Shown here: positions 38,423-46,785 of the stretch, piece after piece
Position numbering within the stretch: the first letter of the stretch is position 1
Layout: each line of letters begins with the position of its first letter
Origin: Streptomyces cacaoi
GTDB lineage: Bacteria > Actinomycetota > Actinomycetes > Streptomycetales > Streptomycetaceae
Length of the DNA stretch: 64,000 nucleotides
Reading direction: 5' to 3'
Assembly: GCF_006539165.1 (NCBI RefSeq)
Contig: NZ_BJMM01000036.1
Location: 1-64,000 of the forward strand
The notes under the pieces: model-generated
Database searches by the model: none
The model's input: only the letters and a program-made list of their open reading frames with translations
Told to the model about the DNA's origin: nothing
Position numbers and translations under genes: made by a program

Positions 38423-39393
38423 CCGAGCCCTCCCCCGCCCCGCCCGCCGGGCCGCCCGACCCCGATCCGCTCGGCCCGCGGGCCCGGCACATCGTCGACG
38501 CACAGGCCGCCGCCTTCCCCGAGTTGGGCCCCGGCACGGACGTGGCACAGGCACGGCGGGCCACCTCGGCCGCCGACCCCGACGGCCCGGCCGTCGCCTC
38601 CGTCACCGAACGGCGCATCCCCGGCCCGGCCGGCGCACCCGAGCTGCCGGTGCGGATCTACCGCCCCGACGGGAGCCCGGCGCCGCCCGTCGTCGTCTTC
38701 CTGCACGGCGGCGGCTTCGTCCTGTGCGACCTGGACACCCACGACGCCATGTGCCGCAACCTGGCGCTGGGTTCGGGTGCCGTCGTGGTCTCCGTCGACT
38801 ACCGGCGGGCGCCGGAACACCGGGCGCCCGCCGCGGCGGAGGACGCCTACGCCGCGCTGTGCTGGGCCGCCGCCGAACTGGCCCCGGCGGGCCCGCCGGC
38901 CGGGCGGGTCGCCGTGGCCGGCGACAGCGCGGGCGGTGCGCTGGCCGCCGCCGCCTGTCTGCTCGCCCGGGAGCGCGGCGGCCCGATGCCCGCCGCACAG
39001 CTGCTCCTCTACCCGTCCCTCGACCCCCGCCTGGAGACCGGCTCCATGCGGACCTACGGCGAGGGTTTCTTCGTACGGGCCGCGCACCTGCGCTGGTACT
39101 GGCAGCAGTACCTGGGCAGCGACGTCCCGCCGCACCGGGCCCCGCCCGTCGCCGCTCCCGCGCTGGCCGAGGACCTGTCCGGGCTACCGCCCGCGCGGGT
39201 GCTGGTGCCCGGCTGCGACCCGCTGGCCGACGAGGGCCGGGCCTTCGCGGCGCGGCTGCCCTCGGCCGAACTGGACGAGGTGCCGGGCGGTTTCCACGGC
39301 TTCCTGGCCTTCACGAAGCTGCTGCCGGAAGCGGCCGACGCCATGGAGCGCTGCACCGGCTGGCTGCGCGAACGGCTCGCCCGGACGGCCTGA
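38419..39393 (+). CDS. HSL-family alpha/beta hydrolase (esterase)
   Basis: The protein has 324 residues. The oxyanion motif HGGGFVLCD, nucleophile GDSAGGALAAAA, Asp in CDPLADEGRAF and His in GGFHGFLAF define the hormone-sensitive lipase family. It is the last gene of the LLM-SDR-esterase operon (ATGA overlap). It could hydrolyse a steroid ester, or a lactone or ester formed by a Baeyer-Villiger step of the LLM enzyme. A generic esterase is equally possible. Confidence 0.85.
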   Translation: MTEPSPAPPAGPPDPDPLGPRARHIVDAQAAAFPELGPGTDVAQARRATSAADPDGPAVASVTERRIPGPAGAPELPVRIYRPDGSPAPPVVVFLHGGGFVLCDLDTHDAMCRNLALGSGAVVVSVDYRRAPEHRAPAAAEDAYAALCWAAAELAPAGPPAGRVAVAGDSAGGALAAAACLLARERGGPMPAAQLLLYPSLDPRLETGSMRTYGEGFFVRAAHLRWYWQQYLGSDVPPHRAPPVAAPALAEDLSGLPPARVLVPGCDPLADEGRAFAARLPSAELDEVPGGFHGFLAFTKLLPEAADAMERCTGWLRERLARTA

Positions 39394-39462
39394 CCGGTCC
39401 GGCCGAGCGCGCTCCGCGGGAGGCACCGGGCCCTCTCCGCCCGTTCAGCCCGTTCAGCCCGT
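39394..39462. repeat. Short gap with 9-bp tandem repeat
   Basis: CCCGTTCAG-like units occur three times (about 39440-39468) between the convergent esterase and phosphatase genes, reaching into the latter's stop. Confidence 0.45.
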
Positions 39463-40638
39463 TCAGCCCACGAGGAGCTCGGCACGCAGTCTGCCGAGCT
39501 CCTCGTCGTCGATGCCGAGACCCTTGTGGAGGTAGCCGCGCAGGGAGCCGTAGACCTCGTCCATCTCGTCGAAGGACAGGTCCAGATACTTCTCCTTCAC
39601 CTCCATCAGCGGCTCGAACGTCGCGTGCTGCTTCTCCGGGACCTCGTGCAGCGCCTGCTCGTTGAAGCGCTCCAGATACCGGTTGGAGGCGAGATAGTCC
39701 CGCTCGACGGTGGAGCGCGGCACACCGAGGGCCCGCAGCAGCACCGCTGAGGCCCAGCCGGTGCGGTCCTTGCCGACGGTGCAGTGGTAGAGGGCCGCCT
39801 GCGCCCCGGCGCCGCCCCCGCCGGCTGCGCCGCCCGTGCTGCCCGTGCTGCCCGTGCTGCCCGTGCTGCCGACGCTGCTGTCTCCCGTCCCCGGCAGGGA
39901 GGCGAACATCTCCCGGTACGCCTCCGGTGCGGGACCGGCGGAGACGAAGTCGCGGTAGGAGCCGCTCATCAGGGAGCGTGCCTCGTCCGGTGAGTGCGGC
40001 ACGGTGTTGGCGATCGTCCTGCCGTCGCCGAGGACGTTCAGCCGCCGGTAGTCGGCGCCCTCCGGCAGCCGGTCGGGGTCGGCCGCCGCCTCCGAGCGGG
40101 TGCGCAGATCGTAGACGGGGCCGATGCCGAGCCGTCGCAGCGTGGCGCGGTCGGCGTCGGTGAGGTCCTGGAGGCCGCCGGAGCGGTAGAGCCTGCCCAT
40201 GCGCACCCAGCGCCCGTCGGCGGTGCGGTAGCCGCCCGCGTCCCGGACGTTGGCCGCGCCCTCCAGCCGCACCGAACGGTCCGCGAGGGTCAGCGGCTCG
40301 CCGCGGGACGGGACGAACCGGAACCACTGCCGGTCGGCCCGGCCGCCGACCCGGACGGTGGTGGTGACGCGTCCGCCGCCGGAGGCCACGGCCCGCCCGG
40401 TGCGGACCTGTGCCGTGCCCGTGTAGACCTTCACCCGGCCGGCGCCGGGCGCCGTCCAGCTCAGTGTGAAGCGGCCGTCGCCGCGGTCGGTGACGGTGGC
40501 GGCGGTGAACGGGATGCGGTCGTCGGGGGCCGTGCGCGGGGACGGGGTGCCGCAGCCGGACGCCACCGCGCCGACGGCCACGAGGAGGACGGCGGCCCGC
40601 TGCCGTCGGTACCCGGTGAGCTTCCGAAGCGGATTCAT
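39463..40638 (-). CDS. Lipoprotein tyrosine phosphatase (PtpB/LipA-like)
   Basis: The protein has 391 residues from ATG 40638. It opens with a signal peptide and lipobox (AVLLVAVGAVASGC), so it is an extracytoplasmic lipoprotein. A ~100-residue beta domain (fibronectin-like) precedes the phosphatase domain, which starts at GAANVRDAGGYRT. The P-loop is HCTVGKDRTGWAS, the HCxxGKDRTG form of PtpB-type dual-specificity phosphatases. Before it lies a tandem Gly-Ser-Thr stretch (four GST units) from a 9-bp repeat near 39838-39876. It has no evident link to steroid breakdown. Confidence 0.87.
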   Translation of the reverse strand: MNPLRKLTGYRRQRAAVLLVAVGAVASGCGTPSPRTAPDDRIPFTAATVTDRGDGRFTLSWTAPGAGRVKVYTGTAQVRTGRAVASGGGRVTTTVRVGGRADRQWFRFVPSRGEPLTLADRSVRLEGAANVRDAGGYRTADGRWVRMGRLYRSGGLQDLTDADRATLRRLGIGPVYDLRTRSEAAADPDRLPEGADYRRLNVLGDGRTIANTVPHSPDEARSLMSGSYRDFVSAGPAPEAYREMFASLPGTGDSSVGSTGSTGSTGSTGGAAGGGGAGAQAALYHCTVGKDRTGWASAVLLRALGVPRSTVERDYLASNRYLERFNEQALHEVPEKQHATFEPLMEVKEKYLDLSFDEMDEVYGSLRGYLHKGLGIDDEELGRLRAELLVG

Positions 40639-40798
40639 GCCGGGAACGTAGAAGCGGCGGCAGGTGCCCGCCCAGGCGCCCGCCCACTCACCGGGACGCC
40701 GCCGCCGGCGCCGCACCCGGACACCGAAGAGCGCTCCAACTGCCGCCGCTCGGGCAGGAGTTGGGGCGCGTCCGGTATCCGCCGGGCCGGTTCGGCGG

Positions 40799-42016
40799 TC
40801 ACAGCATCGGGTCGCGGACCTCGTCGCCCAGCTCGCCGCGGCCGAACATGGTCAGCGCACGCTCCGGGTCGTTGGCGACATGGCCGCGGCCGGTGTGCAC
40901 ATCGCGCCAGTAGCGCTGGACGACGTGCCCGGTGCGCATCGCGTTCCCGCCCGCGTTCTCCACCAGCAGATCGGTGGCCTCCACCGCCCGCTCCGTGGCC
41001 AGCACCTGGTCGCGCCGGGTCCGCAGCCGCAGCTCGTCGGGTATGTGCTCGCCCCGCATCGCGTACCCGTACAACTCCGCGATGTTGTGCGCCAGTTGGA
41101 GCCAGGCGGCGTCGATGGCGCTGCCCGCGCGCGCGATCCGCACATGCGCGAAGGGGTCCTCCTTGACCTTCTGCCCGTAGCTCACCCGGAAGCGCTCGCG
41201 GGTCACCGCCACATAGGTCGCGTAGGCGCCCTCGGCGATGCCGACGAGCGGGGTGGCGATCGTCGAGGTGAACAGCGCGGCGAACGGCAGCCGGTAGAGC
41301 GGCTCCGGGTTCAGCCGCTGCCCCGGGCAGTCGAGGGCCGAGGTGTCCAGGAAGCTCAGCGTGCGGTGCTCGGGCACGAAGACGTCGTCGACGACGATGT
41401 CGTGCGAGCCGGTGGCGCGCAGGCCGAGGGTGTCCCAGTTCTTCTCGATGCGGTAGTCGCCGTACGGCAGCAGGAAGGTGCGCGAGTCGACGGGTGCGCC
41501 GTCCTCGCCCTTGATCAGACCGCCGAGGAAGACCCAGTCCGCGTGTTCGCAGCCGGAGGAGAACGACCAGCGGCCGGAGAAGCGGAAACCGCCCTCGACG
41601 GGCGTGACCTTCCCGGTGGGCGCGTACGACGAGGAGATGCGGGCCCCGTCGTCCCCGCCCCACACCTCGCGCTGCGCCTCCTCGGGGAACAGGCCCAACT
41701 GCCAGTTGTGCACACCGAGGACGGAGGCGATCCAGCCGGTGGACCCGCAGGCCCTGGCGATCTCCTTCACACACGTGTAGAAGAGCCCCGGGTCGGCGGC
41801 GAGTCCGCCGAACGCCGTCGGCTGGAGCAGCCGGAAGAAGCCGGTGCCGGCCAGCTCCGCCACCGACTCGTCCGGCACCCGGCCCGCGCTCTCGGCCGCG
41901 TCCGCGCGCTCCCGCAGCACCGGCGCCAGATCCCGTACCGCGTCGACGACCTTCGCCGCCCCGGCGTCGTCGCCCGCACCACCGTCCCGGTGTGCCCCCT
42001 CGGTCACAGTGCTCAT
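40799..42016 (-). CDS. hsaA: 3-HSA hydroxylase, oxygenase component HsaA
   Basis: The protein has 405 residues from ATG 42016 (MSTVTEGAHRD). It has the flavin-dependent group D monooxygenase/acyl-CoA dehydrogenase-like fold: GTGFFRLLQPTAFGGLAADPGLFYTCVKEIARACGSTGWIASVLGVHNWQL, GRWSFSSGCEHADWVFLGG, NWDTLGLRATGSHDIVVDDVFVP. It hydroxylates the aromatic ring A (3-HSA to 3,4-DHSA) using reduced flavin from HsaB. Unlike in mycobacteria it stands alone, apart from hsaB and hsaC. It has its own divergent promoter shared with a TetR gene; a TCCCG-N5-CGGGA site lies 137 bp upstream. Confidence 0.93.
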   Translation of the reverse strand: MSTVTEGAHRDGGAGDDAGAAKVVDAVRDLAPVLRERADAAESAGRVPDESVAELAGTGFFRLLQPTAFGGLAADPGLFYTCVKEIARACGSTGWIASVLGVHNWQLGLFPEEAQREVWGGDDGARISSSYAPTGKVTPVEGGFRFSGRWSFSSGCEHADWVFLGGLIKGEDGAPVDSRTFLLPYGDYRIEKNWDTLGLRATGSHDIVVDDVFVPEHRTLSFLDTSALDCPGQRLNPEPLYRLPFAALFTSTIATPLVGIAEGAYATYVAVTRERFRVSYGQKVKEDPFAHVRIARAGSAIDAAWLQLAHNIAELYGYAMRGEHIPDELRLRTRRDQVLATERAVEATDLLVENAGGNAMRTGHVVQRYWRDVHTGRGHVANDPERALTMFGRGELGDEVRDPML

Positions 42017-42276
42017 GCTGGTCTCCCTCGCTCGGTGGCGCGGCCCGGCGGCCCGCGCCGCCTCTGCGCCCGCTCTCCTGCCGTCGGCGCACCGGGCGCG
42101 ACGGCCTCGCCGGGTGACCGTACGGCCGCGCTCCGGCACCGGGCACGGGTCCGTCCCGCTGGCCGGGAGCCCGGCCGCCGGGCCCGGGCACACAACCGCT
42201 GACCGGCGGGAACCGGCGCCGACGGAGCCGACGGGCCCTCGGCCGGCCGGGCGGGCACGGCATAGGGTGGCCGGCG
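42017..42276. other. Divergent promoter region hsaA/TetR
   Basis: The 260-bp gap holds the TCCCG-N5-CGGGA element (42153-42170) and the TetR gene promoter (CATAGGGT just before its start). No gene is seen. Confidence 0.45.
42153..42170. promoter_or_regulatory. TCCCG-N5-YGGGA palindrome, copy 2 (hsaA/TetR)
   Basis: GTCCCGCTGGCCGGGAGC lies 137 bp before hsaA and 107 bp before the TetR gene. It matches the other three copies over the core and orientation. Confidence 0.6.
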
Positions 42277-42987
42277 ATGAGCAGCACCCGGACCTCCCTC
42301 ACGCACCCCGGCGGCGACGCCGCCCCGCTGCCTCCCGCCGAGGACGACTCACGGGAGGCGCGGCAGCGCCGAGCGATCCTGCGCGGCGCCGCCGCCGCCC
42401 TGCGCGAGCACGGCTCCGGTGTGGGCATGGCCGAGGTGGCCCGCACGGCGGGCGTCGGCCGCGCCACCCTCTACCGCCACTTCGCCACCCGTGACGTGCT
42501 GCTGGAGGCGCTGTCGCAGTTCGCCGCGGACGAGTCGGTGCGGGCGCTGCTCGCGGCCGATCTGGCCGGTGTGCCGGTGCCGGAGGCGATCGTGCGCGCC
42601 ACCCGGGCGCTGCTGGTGGTGGGCCGCGAGTACTGGACGGTCGCCGACCGCGGTCCCGCCGAGGATCCGACCGCCCGCGAACTGGCCGTCTCCGGGCCCC
42701 TGGTGGAGCTGGCGGCGCGCGGCCAGCAGGAGGGCGTGCTGCGCACGGACCTTCCCGCGGCACGGCTCGGGCTGCTGCACGGGGTGCTCATCCAGGGCGC
42801 GCTGCTCTACCCGCAACTGCTCGGCGAGGACCTCGACGAGGCGGCCGGGACGGTCGCCCGGCTCTACACGGACGGCGCGGCGGCATCCGCCGCTCCGCTG
42901 CTCCGGGGCCCGCTGCCGGGAGATCCGCTCCCCGGCACGCCTCTGCCGGACGGCTCGCTGCGCGGGAGTTCCCTGCCGGAGGGCTGA
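42277..42987 (+). CDS. TetR-family transcriptional regulator
   Basis: The protein has 236 residues. The helix-turn-helix is AALREHGSGVGMAEVARTAGVGRATLYRHFATRDVLLEAL. The ligand domain follows (ALLVVGREYWTVADRG, LELAARGQQEGVLRTDLP). The last ~35 residues are a repeated Pro-Leu-Pro-Gly-Asp-like tail (GPLPGDPLPGTPLPDG). It is divergent from hsaA and could be its regulator. It is not similar enough to KstR for me to call it that. Confidence 0.85.
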   Translation: MSSTRTSLTHPGGDAAPLPPAEDDSREARQRRAILRGAAAALREHGSGVGMAEVARTAGVGRATLYRHFATRDVLLEALSQFAADESVRALLAADLAGVPVPEAIVRATRALLVVGREYWTVADRGPAEDPTARELAVSGPLVELAARGQQEGVLRTDLPAARLGLLHGVLIQGALLYPQLLGEDLDEAAGTVARLYTDGAAASAAPLLRGPLPGDPLPGTPLPDGSLRGSSLPEG

Positions 42988-43174
42988 AGCGACGTGTGCG
43001 GCCGCGCGCCGACCCGCCGGGCGCCCCGTTCTCGTCGGTCCCTCGCGCCGTCCCGCGCGCCGCCCGGCCGTGCGCACGCGTCGGCGCCCGTCTCCCCCGT
43101 CCGGGAAACGGGCGCCGCGCACGCGTCGAGCACCCGCCTCCCGTCCGGGAAGCGGGTGTCCGGCGCCGGTGCCG
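42988..43174. other. Gap between convergent TetR and kshB
   Basis: A GC-rich gap with a direct repeat: CTCCCGTCCGGGAAGCGGG near 43138 resembles CTCCCCCGTCCGGGAAACGGG near 43091, each followed by similar CGGCGC sequence. It may act as a terminator region. Confidence 0.4.
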
Positions 43175-44269
43175 TCAGTCGTAGGAGATGCCGACCGGGT
43201 CACCGCTCTCGGGGGCGAGGGCCTGGCAGGCCAGGATGTAGCCCTCCGCCCGGTCCTCGTCGGTCAGGACGCCCCGGGTGCGCTGTTCGACCTCGCCCTT
43301 GACGAGCCGGCAGGCGCACGCGCCGCAGGAGCCCTCGCGGCAGGAGAAGGGGGCGTCCACGTCCCCTTCGGCCAGTGCGTCCAGGAGGGTCGCACCCGGC
43401 CGCCACGGCAACGTGCGGATGACGCCGTCGAGTTCGACCGTGACCTCCGCCCGCTGCCGCCCGGCCGGTCCGGAGCCGGTCGCCGCCTGTGCCGACGAGG
43501 GCGCCGTCCCCGGCCCCGGCCCCGTCCCCGTCTCCTCGGCGGACTCCGTTCCGGGGCCGGGTTCCGGCTCGGCGAAGGCGTCGCCCGTCAGCGAGACGAA
43601 GACCTCCCGGTGGATCCGGCCGCGGGGCGCGCCGTGTGCCGCGAGCGCCTCGGCCGCCGCGTCCATAAACGGCCCGGGCCCGCACAGATACGCCTCGAAC
43701 GCGGCGTAGGGCGCGAGCAGTTGGCCGAGCAGTTCGCGGGTGGGCAGGCCGCCGAGGGACTCCAGCAGATGGACGACGAGCAGCCGGCCGGGGTGTGCGG
43801 CGGCCAGCTCCCGCAGTTCGTCGCGGAAGATCACCGCGTTCTCGTCCCGGTTGGCGTAGCACAGCACGACCCGGCCGCCGCCGCGCCGGAGCGCCGCCGT
43901 GGCGAGGGACAGGACGGGGGTGATGCCGCTGCCGCCGGCCACCAGCAGCAGGTCCCCGCCGACGGTGCGCGGGGTGAACGCCCCGGCCGGAGGCAGCACC
44001 GTCAGCCGCATGCCGGGGGCCGCCTCGTCGCACAGCCAGCCGGAGCCGAGCCCGCCCGCGACCCGTTTGACGGTGATGCGCGGGCGGCGCCCGACCCGGG
44101 AGAACGAGTAGCAGCGCGCACCGCCGCCGGGTATCCGCACGGTGAGGAACTGCCCCGGCTCCGGGGCGAGTTCGACGCCTTCCTCGGTGCGGGGCCGCAG
44201 CACCAGGCTCACCGCGTCCGCGGTCTCCCGGACGACCTCCTCAACGATCGCCGTCAGCGCCCGGCTCAT
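43175..44269 (-). CDS. kshB: 3-ketosteroid-9alpha-hydroxylase reductase KshB
   Basis: The protein has 364 residues, starting in the stop of the small gene upstream (ATGA). It has FAD-binding RCYSFSR, NAD-binding GGSGITPVLSLA, and CGPGPFMDAA. A C-terminal plant-type ferredoxin domain ligates 2Fe-2S through CREGSCGACAC and the last Cys in ILACQA. A flexible Pro/Gly/Thr-rich linker of ~45 residues (FAEPEPGPGTESAEETGTGPG region) joins the modules and looks longer than usual. KshB passes electrons from NADH to KshA. Confidence 0.93.
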   Translation of the reverse strand: MSRALTAIVEEVVRETADAVSLVLRPRTEEGVELAPEPGQFLTVRIPGGGARCYSFSRVGRRPRITVKRVAGGLGSGWLCDEAAPGMRLTVLPPAGAFTPRTVGGDLLLVAGGSGITPVLSLATAALRRGGGRVVLCYANRDENAVIFRDELRELAAAHPGRLLVVHLLESLGGLPTRELLGQLLAPYAAFEAYLCGPGPFMDAAAEALAAHGAPRGRIHREVFVSLTGDAFAEPEPGPGTESAEETGTGPGPGTAPSSAQAATGSGPAGRQRAEVTVELDGVIRTLPWRPGATLLDALAEGDVDAPFSCREGSCGACACRLVKGEVEQRTRGVLTDEDRAEGYILACQALAPESGDPVGISYD

Positions 44270-44502
44270 GGCTCACCGCCGTCGTCGACCGTCAACGCGC
44301 CGTCCCGTACGGCCTGTTCGATCGAGGCGCGCAGCCGGGTGCACACCGGCACCCGGGCGCTGTCCGGCCCGGCCAGCTCCGGGCAGTGGTCCGTGGAGCG
44401 GGTCCACTGGACCGCGGTGTGCGGCAGGCTGCGCTTGTGCACGAGCACCTCGTTGCCGCAGTCGCCGCACTCCACCGGCTGCATCCGCACCGCCGTCCTC
44501 AC
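44266..44502 (-). CDS. Small four-cysteine protein between kshA and kshB
   Basis: The protein has 78 residues. A GTG start overlaps the kshA stop (GTGA) behind GGGGAGAA, and its stop overlaps the kshB start (ATGA), so all three are translationally coupled. It begins VRTAVRMQPVECGDCGNEV, with C-x2-C, and has two more cysteines (HCPEL and PVCTRL). This is a pattern for a small zinc- or iron-binding fold. From memory, similar short proteins occur beside Ksh genes in other actinobacteria, but I know no function. A scaffold or electron-transfer helper of the 9alpha-hydroxylase is a reasonable hypothesis. Confidence 0.75.
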   Translation of the reverse strand: MRTAVRMQPVECGDCGNEVLVHKRSLPHTAVQWTRSTDHCPELAGPDSARVPVCTRLRASIEQAVRDGALTVDDGGEP

Positions 44503-45665
44503 TTCTCCCCGGCCGTGGCCGCGTCGGCCGCCGCCCGGCGCGCGAGGTTCTCCTCGACCTCGGCCTTCCACACCTGCACCGCCCGCTCGGTGTCGATCTC
44601 GAACTCGAAGCGGTCCGTCATCTCCGGGCGCACGTCCTCGGCGTCCACGTAGAACTGCTCGTACCAGCGCCGGAGTTGGTAGACGGGGCCGTCCTGGTCG
44701 CACAGCAGGGGGTTGTCGATCCGGGTCTTGTTCCGCCAGATCGCCACGTCCTCCTCGAATCCCGTGGCCAGGCCCTGCGAGGTCTCCGCCGCTGCCGCAG
44801 CCGCCATCTCGTCGGTCATGCCGGGGAGTTTCTTGACGATGGCGCCGTACATGAGCACGAAGGAGTCGGGGCTCACCGGGTAGTGGCAGTTGATGAGCAC
44901 CGTCTCGACGGTCGCGCCGTCCTGCTCGACCCAGATGTGGTCGATCATGTACGAGGGCCCGTAGTACGACGCGTCCGAGCGCAGGTCCCCGGCGGAGGCC
45001 ACCGTGTCGGCGGCCGTCATGTCGGTCCGCGGGGCGCTGTTCATGTACTGGGTGGCGACGTGCCCCTCGAAGACGTTCTTGAAGTACGTCGGGAAGGAGT
45101 TGTGGACGTAGAAGAAGTGCGCCATGTCGACGACGTTGTCCACGATCTCCCGGCAGTTGGCGCCGTCCACCCGGAGCGAGTGCCACGTCCAGTCGCTCCA
45201 CTCGTCGCTGAACGCGCCCTCGATACGGGGGATCGTGACGCCCTCGGGCGGTGGCGCGCCCTGCGGGTCGTGCCAGACGAACAGCTGCTTGTTCTCCTCC
45301 AGCGTCCGCCAGGCCCGGGTGCGTGCCCGGGGCGGCACCCGGTGCGCGTAGGGGATGCCGGCGCACTTGCCGTCGCCGCCCCACCGCCAGTCGTGGAACG
45401 GGCAGGCGACCGCGTCGCCCTTGACGGTGCCGTGCGCCAGGTTGCCGCCCATGTGCGGGCAGAACGCGTTGAGCACGTGCAGCCGCCCGCTCTCCGCCGC
45501 CTGGAAGACGACGAGTTTCGTGCCGAACGCCTCGATCTCGTGCGGCTCGCCGTCCTTGAACTGCTCGGCCAGTCCGAGGCAGTGCCAGCCGCGCGCGTAG
45601 CGCTCCGGCGGGCGTCCCGCCTCGATGACCCGGGCTCCGCCTTCTGTCGTACTGCGCGCGCTCAT
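44499..45665 (-). CDS. kshA: 3-ketosteroid-9alpha-hydroxylase oxygenase KshA
   Basis: The protein has 388 residues from ATG 45665. The Rieske cluster is C-x-H in CPHMGGNLAHG and C-x2-H in CPFHDWRWGGDGKC. The mononuclear iron site is in NVVDMAHFFYVHNSFP (D-x2-H-x4-H). Sequence across the substrate domain (VEQDGATVETVLINCHYPVSPDSF) is typical for KshA. KshA hydroxylates C9, which with KstD causes ring B opening and ring A aromatisation. It is first in the operon kshA-small protein-kshB; both palindrome types lie 99-142 bp upstream. Confidence 0.94.
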   Translation of the reverse strand: MSARSTTEGGARVIEAGRPPERYARGWHCLGLAEQFKDGEPHEIEAFGTKLVVFQAAESGRLHVLNAFCPHMGGNLAHGTVKGDAVACPFHDWRWGGDGKCAGIPYAHRVPPRARTRAWRTLEENKQLFVWHDPQGAPPPEGVTIPRIEGAFSDEWSDWTWHSLRVDGANCREIVDNVVDMAHFFYVHNSFPTYFKNVFEGHVATQYMNSAPRTDMTAADTVASAGDLRSDASYYGPSYMIDHIWVEQDGATVETVLINCHYPVSPDSFVLMYGAIVKKLPGMTDEMAAAAAAETSQGLATGFEEDVAIWRNKTRIDNPLLCDQDGPVYQLRRWYEQFYVDAEDVRPEMTDRFEFEIDTERAVQVWKAEVEENLARRAAADAATAGEK

Positions 45666-45763
45666 GTCCCAGTCGCCTCCACGTCGCCTCCACATCGCCT
45701 CTGCGATCGGCCGTGCCGGTCGGGGCGAGTCTCCGGGTCGGCGGGTCCGCGGAGCCAAGGCCG

Positions 45764-45781
45764 CTCCCGCTGACCGGGACG
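45764..45781. promoter_or_regulatory. TCCCG-N5-YGGGA palindrome, copy 3 (kshA/iclR)
   Basis: CTCCCGCTGACCGGGACG lies 99 bp before kshA and 111 bp before the IclR gene. Confidence 0.6.
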
Positions 45782-45788
45782 CTCTCAG

Positions 45789-45807
45789 GTATTTCGAATA
45801 GGCATGC
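45789..45807. promoter_or_regulatory. GTATTTC palindrome, copy C (kshA/iclR)
   Basis: GTATTTCGAATAGGCATGC is a weaker right-arm match to copies A and B but has an intact left arm and GWWTAG centre. It is only 7 bp from the TCCCG-N5-CGGGA element. Confidence 0.5.
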
Positions 45808-45891
45808 CAACTCCCTTCCCGTACCGGGGAGGCGTGGGTAATCTCGCCGAAACGAGACACAGTTGTCTCGCCAGTACCGCGAGGAGGTTCC

Positions 45892-46641
45892 ATGGCCGTC
45901 ACCACGCCGGAACAGCTGCCGACACCGGTCTCGATGATCGACAGAGTCGTCCGGATCCTCGACGCCTTCGAGGGCGCGGACGGCCTCACCCTGGCCCAGG
46001 TCGTACGGCAGACGGGACTGCCGCGCTCGACGGCCCACCGCATCCTGGAGCACCTCGCCGAGGTGCGCTATCTGCGGCGCGAGGAGCACACCTACCGGCT
46101 CGGCATGCGGATCATGGAGCTGGGCTCGCTGGTGATCCACCAGGACCGGGTGCGGGAGGCCGCGACCCCCTATCTGCACCGGCTGCACCAGTCCACGGGC
46201 CTCGTCGCCCATCTCGCGGTGCTGGACGCGAACGAGGTGGTCTACCTCGACAAGGTCGGCAACCGCTTCGGCACCCTGCTGCCCTCCCGCGTCGGCGGAC
46301 GCCTGCCCGCCGCCCGCACCGGCGTCGGCAAGGCCCTCCTCGCCCACGCGCCGTCCGCCGCGCACCAGCCCGAACGGCTCCGCGCGGAACTGGCCCGGAT
46401 CCGTGAGCGGGGCGTGGCCTACGACCGGGAGGAGGCCGTCCGCGGTGTCGGCTGTGTGGCCGCACCCGTCATCGGCGCGGGCGACACCAGCGCGCTGGCG
46501 GCGATCTCGGTGTGCGGCCCCCTCCACCAACTGCGCTTCGCACGCCTCGCGTCGGCGGTGCGCCAGACCGTGGCGGACGTGTGGCGGGCGGCGTCCCGCA
46601 ACGCGGCGACGCCCCGCGGGGTGGCCGCCTCCCGCCGGTAG
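45892..46641 (+). CDS. IclR-family transcriptional regulator
   Basis: The protein has 249 residues, with ATG behind GCGAGGAGG. The N-terminal winged helix is DRVVRILDAFEGADGLTLAQVVRQTGLPRSTAHRILEHLAEVRYLRREEHTYRLG. The C-terminal effector domain has HLAVLDANEVVYLDKVG, GGRLPAARTGVGKALLAH and VRGVGCVAAPVIG. It is divergent from kshA and shares its promoter region, where both palindromes lie. IclR proteins often activate aromatic and steroid-like catabolic genes from far-upstream sites, which makes it a candidate reader of the TCCCG-N5-YGGGA motif. Confidence 0.9.
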   Translation: MAVTTPEQLPTPVSMIDRVVRILDAFEGADGLTLAQVVRQTGLPRSTAHRILEHLAEVRYLRREEHTYRLGMRIMELGSLVIHQDRVREAATPYLHRLHQSTGLVAHLAVLDANEVVYLDKVGNRFGTLLPSRVGGRLPAARTGVGKALLAHAPSAAHQPERLRAELARIRERGVAYDREEAVRGVGCVAAPVIGAGDTSALAAISVCGPLHQLRFARLASAVRQTVADVWRAASRNAATPRGVAASRR

Positions 46642-46785
46642 CCGGGCCGGTGGAAAAATCCCGGGCCGGCCGTGAACTTCTCCGCCGTCCCCCTCATCGA
46701 ACCTTGTGAACGGCCCGATGGCGGGGGCGCAGGAGCCCGGCACCGTCACCTCGGGGGAACGGACGGTACGAGGGGGTTGGCGGAG

